Assembly (NCBI GenBank): GCA_034509925.1
Contig: CM067527.1
Span: 11,480,001 to 11,544,000 of the forward strand
Reading direction: 5' to 3'
DNA from: Hirudinaria manillensis
Lineage: Eukaryota > Annelida > Clitellata > Hirudinida > Hirudinidae
Length of the DNA stretch: 64,000 nt
Shown: positions 56,603 through 64,000 of the stretch, in pieces
Position numbering within the stretch: the stretch's first letter is position 1
Layout: each line of letters opens with the position of its first letter
The notes under the pieces: generated by a model
Told to the model about the DNA's origin: nothing
The model's database searches: none
Seen by the model: only the letters and a program-made list of their open reading frames with translations
Program-made: the position numbers and the translations under genes

Positions 56603-58712
56603 TTATCCTCCACAAGTTCTGAAGAAGTTATTCCTGAAGTTAGCGCTCAGTATGAAATAGCAGGGCAACATTAGAGAATTTCGGACGAAAGGCAGCATAT
56701 CCAAGAAGAAAGCTAAGTCCCTGAAAAGCTGTGAGTATTGGTCACTCCTAGTAGACAGAAAGCACATGATGCCGATGGGTAGTTCGAATATGACAAATAA
56801 AGCTGACATGGCCAATACCGACGAGGTATAGGGGTCTTCGGAGTCCTTGGCCTGTTGGAGTCTAGTCGCAGAGGCCTCCTGCATTCTTTTCAAAGCTTCC
56901 TTCGGATCCTTAGAGGACGATCTGTCGGCGGCATTGTGCCAGCCGGTGTTCATTTCTCTGCCACGTCTTTTATCGAAAAATTCTTTCATGGCCTGTTTCA
57001 TGATGGCTTCTCTGATCGACACGTTAGACGACGAGGCGTCTGCTACGGGCTTCGACTTTGTCGCTCTCACGGGCTCCATCTGGTCAGAACCCCTTTGACC
57101 TTTGAGCTGCTGAGACAAGAGTTTGTTAGGGTCGACCTGGTGTGATGGCATGGTTTTCATGTACTTGTCTTTCCTGTCGACGACGTGCGGTCCGACTATG
57201 TCATCGGTGACCTCGACGTGATCGAGCGTCGATCGGTCCAGGGAGGAAGGCTGGATGGTATCGAAAGTTGGAATTCTACATTTATTACAATTCTATTATT
57301 TATTGTGATTTCCTACTTCTGATCATCCACTTCAATCTATTATAATTTACTTGAATCTATCCAGATGTCTAAAACATTAGCAATGTTCAAAATATAGAGT
57401 GGTATAGCTTTTGAAAGCTTTTGAAATTGGTAAGCAAGATGAGCAAATTTTTTACACTTAAGGGACAGACTGTCAGAGAGATATTGAGAACATTTGTCCT
57501 CTACAGGGCTCTGTACGTACACCACAATTGCATTTGAACAAATTATAAATTGATCAAATATTATGCAACTAATTATGTGACCGGAGAGCTGATAGTCAAG
57601 GTCAAGATGCTGCAGACACTGACGATTATGCAGGTACCGATGCGTAGTACGCCGTAGAACCACAGGGTGAAGATGAGTTCTTCCGGCATCCCCTGGACAG
57701 AGGAATAAATGATCACTACGGTGTTCTCTGTGGAGCATATACAAATGGACTCATGAGTGAACAATGCACTACTTAACATTATGATTAAAGTGTATAATAA
57801 AATAATAAAAAATAAATTTTAATAGCAGTTCCACATTCTATCTTAATGTTATACTGAGGAATTTCTATATAAATATGACTAAGAGTAATATTATTATTGT
57901 ATCATTCTTATTATCATTAAGTATTTACATTAAGTCGTACTGGGCGAACGATACCATAAAACAAATAAGCAAACAAAGATCAACGTATCAGTACAAGTCA
58001 CGTGGCTACAATTATAAACCTAAGACATACCTTCACTCTCTGGTAATATGCCACTGAACAAGAGATTGGTGACACCAAGAACCACGGTAAGAGCTAGAGA
58101 GACCGCAAGAGCCTGTAGGGTGATGGTCTTAGTCCACAAGTCCCACTGAACCAATCTGCCGTACATAGTCATGAGGTAATGGTAGACGCTCAACAAGCAA
58201 GTCAAGAGACAACAGTTGGTATTGACGAGAAAGCAGAAAGCAAGATAGACGTATTGAAGGGTCTGGTTCTCTGCGCATTAATTTGAAAGGAATTGTAGTT
58301 TTTGAAATATTCGAAATGATTATTAATGACTAGGCATTGCATAAATTCTCCTCATATTCCCATCATGTACAAATTCGCGCCAAAAGTGAAGTAAACACTC
58401 ACCAAATCCGCTACAATTCTCCAGAAAAGTGTTAAAAAACGTAAAAATGCTCAGAATAACGAAATTGGCGGCTATAATGGCAAAGAAGAGGCTGATGCAA
58501 TTAGATATGTTCTTCCTCGACCACGTGCAGACAATTGGAAGATTCGTCGCCGCACAAATTCCAACAATAACCAGTCCCATCACACAGCACACCGAACAAC
58601 TCGAAGAAAGTCGACTAATGGCGGTTGTTGTCTGGGGTATAGTAACTGGAGATGCAGCGCTTCTAATTGAGGCGGCAGGGGACACCAATGACTTCTCACC
58701 TTCGTCTGCCAT
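56603..58712 (-). CDS. Orphan rhodopsin-like GPCR
   Basis: Minus-strand exons 58403-58712, 58031-58270, 57582-57727 and 56603-57250 give 447 residues. Seven hydrophobic helices are visible: VCCVMGLVIVGICAATNLPI, ISLFFAIIAANFVILSIFTF, LQYVYLAFCFLVNTNCCLLT, LQALAVSLALTVVLGVTNLL, IFTLWFYGVLRIGTCIIVSV, SVLAMSALFVIFELPIGIMC and the last around PFVRNSLMLPCYFILSANFR. The seventh matches the class A pattern NSxxNPxxYxxxSxxFR with Leu in place of the Asn of NPxxY. The DRY motif after helix 3 is replaced (SVYHYLMTMYG). The third cytoplasmic loop is long, about 130 residues, and charged. An N-glycosylation site (ENQT) precedes helix 3. The ligand is not predictable from the sequence. The last intron could end either at 57250 (phase 0, used here) or nearer 57274; only the former keeps frame with exon 3. 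Confidence 0.78.
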
Positions 58713-59367
58713 CTTGCCTAGCTGCCCCTTCAGTTACCAAGCCTTCGATGTTGAAGTGATGGTTTCATGAGAATATATTCAAATTTGTTTATTTAATTGT
58801 TGATGGATTTTTTGTAAAATTATTTAGCATTTGAATATGTTTACATTATTGAGAAATAAAAATATGTACGTAAACCAAGAACGAATATTCGGATATTATT
58901 AAAATGCAACAGCTTTAGCAAAAATAGTATGTCTTAAAAAAATTATAAATTTAATCCAAAAAGTTAATATGTCGAAATCATCCGACATTTGTGGCAAGTA
59001 GTGACTGTCGCAATAGGAAGGGGCACGCCATTCGCTTGGAAGATTGTCCTTTTTTGCTTGGTGTGGGATTTGGGCTGTCGTTCACTAAAAATTTGGCTTT
59101 ATTTTGAGTCAGCGACATTCTGTGAAGCTGGTTTAAATCTGTTTCGAGCAGGTTAATATGACGAAATGTTTTTCCATTGATGAAAATTAATAAATCTGCA
59201 TTATATAAAAATAGAATTGTATTCTCAATTTTACGAATTGTTTTTGGTCTGGCGTTTCGATTTGGCGTCGCCTGATTCTGTAAACCGTTTAGCTGAGCAG
59301 ACGTGTTTTTGTTTTGTGTTTTGCGCTTAGCGATCACTTTTTATATTTATAAACTTTATACAAAGTC
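58713..59367. other. Divergent promoter region between the GPCR and the AT-hook gene
   Basis: 655 bp separate the two start codons, which face away from each other, so regulatory sequence is probably shared. A 120-codon minus-strand frame at 58978-59337 lacks an ATG start and is not called. No TATA box or other clear site recognised. Confidence 0.5.
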
Positions 59368-62300
59368 ATGTACACTAAAAGGAAACTTCACAAATTCATT
59401 CATTACTACTCAGAAGCAGACAAAGAGTTCAACAAAAGTACCGTCAAAGACACTTTTTGGGACGACCTGTGCCAGGGAAAGTTAGAATTGCCCAGTGGGG
59501 ATCTGTACTCATCCATTAAGACGATGAAGAGAAAATGCAATAGCTATTCTTTGAACGAAGAAGATTTTTGGTGGAACCAACTGCTCGACAGTCCAAACAA
59601 AGATAGTTTGAGTTATGACGAAACTTCGTCCAAGAAAGTGGGTAGGAGAAGGAAGAGGAAAATTTCTCAGAGTTAGTACCTCATCAATTTTAATTTGAAA
59701 TTTCTTTGCTGAATTAATTTCGTTAAAAGCAATTGTACATGTTCTAATAGTAAATATAGAATTATCCATGGTAAAAAAAACATTCTGATAAGCATGGATT
59801 GGACTAAATATAGAGCTTAAGTTTGCATATGTATTCTTTGGGACCATTTTGGTTCTTAAGTTTGTTTCATTTGACTGGTCAAATAGATCTTTCTCAGTTG
59901 GTTATTTTGAGTTAGTGCTATATTTGACAGAATTTTAGCTATTTCAGAGCATTAAGCATTTTTGCAAAAGGTGTATGATAATGGCTGATTAGCAAACTGC
60001 ATGTAAGAGAAATGTTACAAAATTAGTCATGGCAATGTTTGTGTTGCCAAGCACCCAAGTAGATGGCCGAGCAATTTTATTTTAGTGCATGATGCTTTCA
60101 CATTATTACAATTAAACTATGAATAAACATGAGATTAGGCTAAAACTTAAAAAATTCAAATTTGAAAGTTATTAAATTTATAAAAGCATTAAAAACATTA
60201 GGATGATATAACCCCAAAAATGGCTGCCATGTATGGGCATTTGTATGTGTCATGTTCACAACCCTGGTGGCTATGAGGCCAAGGCCCTTAAGTTAGGGAC
60301 ATCACATGAACTCAAAGTCGATTAAATGCTTCCCCGTACTATCCGAACATAAGAGGTAATAGAACGATCAGCTAAATAAGCGAATATACAATAACTTAAT
60401 TGAATAAAGACAAAACCTTTAATATTACAAATATAAATAGTTATATTCTCAAATAACCAGCTAATTCATAAATCATAACTAATCATGATGCAGCTGTTGA
60501 CAAAGACCAGCTCAGCATGCTGAACTTATCCAAGAAACCCAAGGGAGAGACGGAGATACCAAAAGTTGGACCGAAGAAAAGAGGCAGGAAAAGAAAGCCG
60601 AGACCCGAAGAGATGAATGCCGAATCGAGAGAGGCAGAATTACATTCCAGCCAGATGGAAAGCGACGACGGATCGCTGAGCATTGCCGGAGACATCCCGG
60701 AAACGGTGACGCGCGTGATCGCTCCTTTGATGGACGATGCAAACGGAATGATGCAGACGAACTGTCCGACCCCCTCTCGCACGATTGACCTTTCCATATA
60801 CAGCCCTTTGAGACCTGGAGCCCTGATAGAGAAGCCTCTGAGCTTTTCTTCTGCTACTCTGAGGTCGGGTTCCATCGCATCTGCCGGAGTGGAGAGATTC
60901 TTGACCGGAGTGCGGGAGATCTTTTCCAGCTGTGGATTTCAGTCGAGAAGTGCCTCGAAAGCATGTCACAAAGATGGCCTGAAACTTCAGAGGAATCTGT
61001 CTAAGGATAGGCAGCTTTTTCAGAATCTGGCTTCGATCATCAACTCCGAGAGCGGCATCCATTCCCCCGGGACGGAACAAGGTAGCAACGTATTCATCAT
61101 AGACTCGAGTTCGGAACACTCTAAATCTTCAACGAGTTCGAGATACTTCACGAGATGCAAAGTCGAAAACGACAGGCAACTGTATCAAGAGACCGTGATC
61201 GACAGCGGTGCCAGCGTCAATAGCCCTTCGAAGGAATCTCTCAAGATTTCAAGTGGAATGAACTTCCCTCTGATCATCCAGGGATGTTATGTTAAATTGG
61301 AAAAATTGGAAATGCCCAAGGCCCTCCTGGATGGTGAAAGATTTAGGTATAGCTTAGTGAATGAAAAGAGAAGTGAATCCTCAATCACCAGCATCCAACC
61401 TATCAGGGTATGTCCAATAGACAGTTATGTAGGCGTCCCATCAGTCGAATGCGAATCGAAGGAAACAGACCCGAAAGTTAAGCACAACCTCAACAGGCAA
61501 GATGATCCTCGAAGTCTGTCCGATGCCAATCGCCTGGAAGGCCCTCCTCCGGGTTCGAGACTGCCGAGAGACGCGGCGGCGGAAAATCCTTCCAAGGGCG
61601 TTCTCAGGCGATCGGCCAGCGACTCTCTGCTCGTCGCGTTTGCCCAACGTCGTTCCGGGGTCGCGACTAACCAGGAAGTCTCCCTCGATCAAAAGAACAA
61701 GAAGGTTCCGTGCGGTCGCCAGCACGGTTTCAATCAAAAAAGATTTTTCCCCAAGAGGAGGGTCATAGGGCACGTGATCGATGCGCCCGTCTATAAAATG
61801 TCTGCCTTCGGTCGCAAGAAGATCGAGCGCCGGATCGCGAGAGGCGGACCTCTGGGCAGCAGGAGGAGGCTTCGGAAGTCGGGAAACGCATTGATGAAGA
61901 AAGGTAAGACCGTTTGCCAGTCCACTCAATATACTCAAGTGAAATGTGATGTTTTGGCTGCGGCCCATCTGCCAGAAACAATAATCGAAGAGCAGAAAAG
62001 TCAAGTTGCTATCGAAAAGTGTTCTGAAAGTTTGGGAAGGGAAACTTTAGACCTCGGGAAAGTCGAGCCGCCTAAGCGTCACGAGATCGAAAAGTCCGAA
62101 ACGACTTTGCCCGAAGCTAGAATTATAGAGGTCGTCGAGGAAGTTCCCGACACGTGTCGACCGACGACGTCCGAAGTTTGCGGCATAGTCGTGGAAAATA
62201 TTTCGCCTCCTTGTCAACCTTCCGACCTAGAGCCCGATGCAGATCAGAGAGGTCACGAGGGTCGTGTCAACATCCAAGTAAACATCATCCACGTCGAGGA

Positions 62301-63756
62301 AACTCTTAGAATCGATCTACCCGAAACGTCGGGAAGGACGCTCCAGGAAAATGCTTTGACAAGTCGCTCGATAACCGAACGTCATGGATCCATCAGACCA
62401 ATCGAAGGCAGTAGCAATTCGGGGAACAATAAATCGGCCAAAGAACGGGTCGCCGCCCCTAAAGTTCTCGTTACCGCCGAAAATCCCGGCCCGGCTTCGG
62501 ATCCTTCGAACATCGACCTCTGCATCCCTCCGAGCACCTTGCCTTGCAACGCCTCCGTCGAGAAAGGAGTCGTACCTCGCCAGCCGGTCGTACCTCCAGA
62601 GCCGAGAAAGAAACGGGCCAATCCGCTGGACCCGAGACTCAACGCCAAGAGAAATCAGGCAAAGAGGGGCGCTCAAATTAAGCCTAAGAAATTATGTCAC
62701 TACAATGAGAAACAACTGCTCGAGGATTGCAGACAAAAGTTGTACATGCTGATTGCCGAAGGGGTATTAGAAGAAGTTCGAGAAGAAATCGAGGAAAAAT
62801 CTGTGGAAAAGAATGCTCAGGAGGAGCAGCCGGCCATAGTCATGAACGGAAGTCACGACGCTGCCATAGAGGCTCAGATTTCTAGATCTCTCGAGGCATC
62901 GAACGCGAGCGGCAGAATCGAGCAAGTCAAGGAGGTCGATCGGGGGTCAGATGCCACAAAGGTCTCGCCTTCCATCACGGATGAGAAGATTACAGAAGCT
63001 CTGCACGTTGCCCTGCAGTCAAAACCTACTGCAGTTTGCAAAATATCCAAGCCCCAGGATCCAAGGAGAAGGTCTGACGGTGGGGTCCCTAATCGAGAAA
63101 CTGAATCTGCAAAGGATGACGCAAAGGATCAAGATTGGGTAGAATCTCTTGAAGGTATGATTCAATGTCAATGTGCTGTGTTATGTTTGTTGATAATGTA
63201 GGGTGATGATATTGATGCCTTGTGATGTCGACGGTTACGATGACGATCCTATTATCACGATCCTATTAGGACGAACGATTCCGAATTTCAGTTCCGCATC
63301 TCTGTTGCCTCACCAGTTGGTCTGTTACTTTGTTTTTTTTTTTTTTTAAATTATAATTTCTGATTATTTTTGTTCTTTTCGAGAATAATTTCATGGTTAT
63401 AAAATTTTTAATTTAACACTGATTTGAAATATTTCTGTTACTCCGATCTGGACATGATTCGATATAAGATGTTTCATTTATCAAACTGCTGTTTGTTGGC
63501 TTGACCTCTCTAAATTAAGGCCATTAGAACCTACTGGATCTCCTCCGTTAAACTACTGCCATAAGAATCCAAAGATTGATTTTATTAGTATCATTTGCCA
63601 AGCATTTGTTGAGGATGTTTATGTTCATATGTAAATAATAAGTTATGAAATGACCATCCCGGTCGTGCGGGTCAAACGATTTATGAATTTATTTAATTAT
63701 TTATTATTTCAATTCCAGGAAGTGATTCCTGCAGCACCGACAGTGGATGTCATTGA
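59368..63756 (+). CDS. Uncharacterised basic nuclear protein with AT-hook-like motif
   Basis: Exons 59368-59671, 60494-63154 and 63719-63756 join in phase 1 twice for 1000 residues. The start is an ATG with no in-frame upstream extension seen. The first exon encodes a compact region of about 100 residues (FIHYYSEADKEF, DTFWDDLCQGKL, SSIKTMKRKC) ending in basic RRRKRK. Its Trp and basic spacing loosely recalls Myb- or Rap1-type domains, but I cannot assign it. The second exon starts with the AT-hook-like PKKRGRKRKPRP. It then continues as a long, mostly disordered Ser/Glu/Arg-rich region with a short basic segment, KKRANPLDPRLNAKRNQ, and a possible helix near YNEKQLLEDCRQKLYMLI. The last exon adds twelve residues. 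A nuclear, possibly chromatin-associated role is inferred only from basic motifs. Read-through past 63154 would stop at 63201 and could be an alternative end. Confidence 0.7.
59672..60493 (+). other. Intron 1 of the AT-hook gene
   Basis: 822-bp AT-rich intron, donor GTTAGT and acceptor GATGCAG. Nothing else seen in it. Confidence 0.65.
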
Positions 63757-64000
63757 CAACAGTTGGTTGATGCGATGTGGAGATTGCAGTTGCTAGTGTT
63801 TTAAGTTTTAAGACTGACTTCAAAGCACACCCATGGATATTTATTACATTAATTATTGTTATAATTATTTCTATTAATTATAACTAAATAATTATCAGTC
63901 GAAATTTGTTTTTTAGCTCCAGAGATTATCCTGTGATTCTAGTTATTGTGATAAGAAATAAGGATGCTGTTTGACATTTGTGATTCACCTTCTCCGATAT
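63757..64000. other. 3-prime flank of the AT-hook gene
   Basis: AT-rich; no canonical AATAAA is seen before the window ends, only AATAAG-like variants near 63955. Nothing else recognised. Confidence 0.5.

Noticed and set aside
58978-59337. 120-codon minus-strand frame in the divergent promoter region
   Set aside because: The open frame begins with GTG with no upstream ATG or clear acceptor, and no domain is recognised.
60640-62676. Long minus-strand frames opposite the AT-hook gene's main exon
   Set aside because: Shadow frames of a long coding exon; no independent splice or domain evidence.

Overview
The window is nuclear DNA from an invertebrate animal. Genes are split by short AT-rich GT/AG introns, intergenic DNA is crowded with tri- and tetranucleotide microsatellites, and C-1-tetrahydrofolate synthase and ITFG2 are clear animal orthologues. 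Two copper tyrosinases make an arthropod unlikely; I cannot name the phylum. No RNA gene, CRISPR array or prokaryotic element was seen.

Layout. 1-7.3 kb: repeat-rich DNA without a supportable gene. 7.3-9.1 kb (+): a gene of the ionotropic glutamate receptor family in which the two halves of the ligand-binding domain are spliced directly together, without the channel-forming M1-pore-M2-M3 block. 10.6 kb: a short hAT-like MITE. 12.1-23.2 kb (+): a predicted 3620-residue protein in only two coding exons, with eight zinc fingers and two AT-hook-like motifs. 27.6-30.4 kb (-) and 32.8-35.4 kb (+): two paralogous Ig-like single-pass membrane proteins in divergent orientation. 36.7-39.3 and 40.2-42.5 kb (+): tandem tyrosinases with cysteine-rich tails, one with a signal peptide and one with an N-terminal membrane anchor. 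43.7-52.1 kb (+): complete 24-exon C-1-THF synthase (MTHFD1), 932 aa. 52.8-56.2 kb (-): ITFG2, a KICSTOR subunit, 482 aa. 56.6-58.7 kb (-): an orphan rhodopsin-like GPCR. 59.4-63.8 kb (+): an unrecognised basic, AT-hook-bearing protein of about 1000 aa, divergent from the GPCR gene.

Exon models were built by hand from open frames, splice motifs and phase; every junction given keeps the frame. Three genes lack a resolved first exon: the receptor-like gene and both Ig-like genes. Genes here do not form one pathway. The recurring theme is cell-surface or secreted proteins arising by local duplication and by gain or loss of membrane-spanning segments.

The most novel points are the channel-less glutamate-receptor ligand-binding protein and a perfect 26-bp hairpin enclosing the splice acceptor of the transmembrane exon of the 27.6-30.4 kb Ig gene. 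Skipping that exon would give a soluble receptor.
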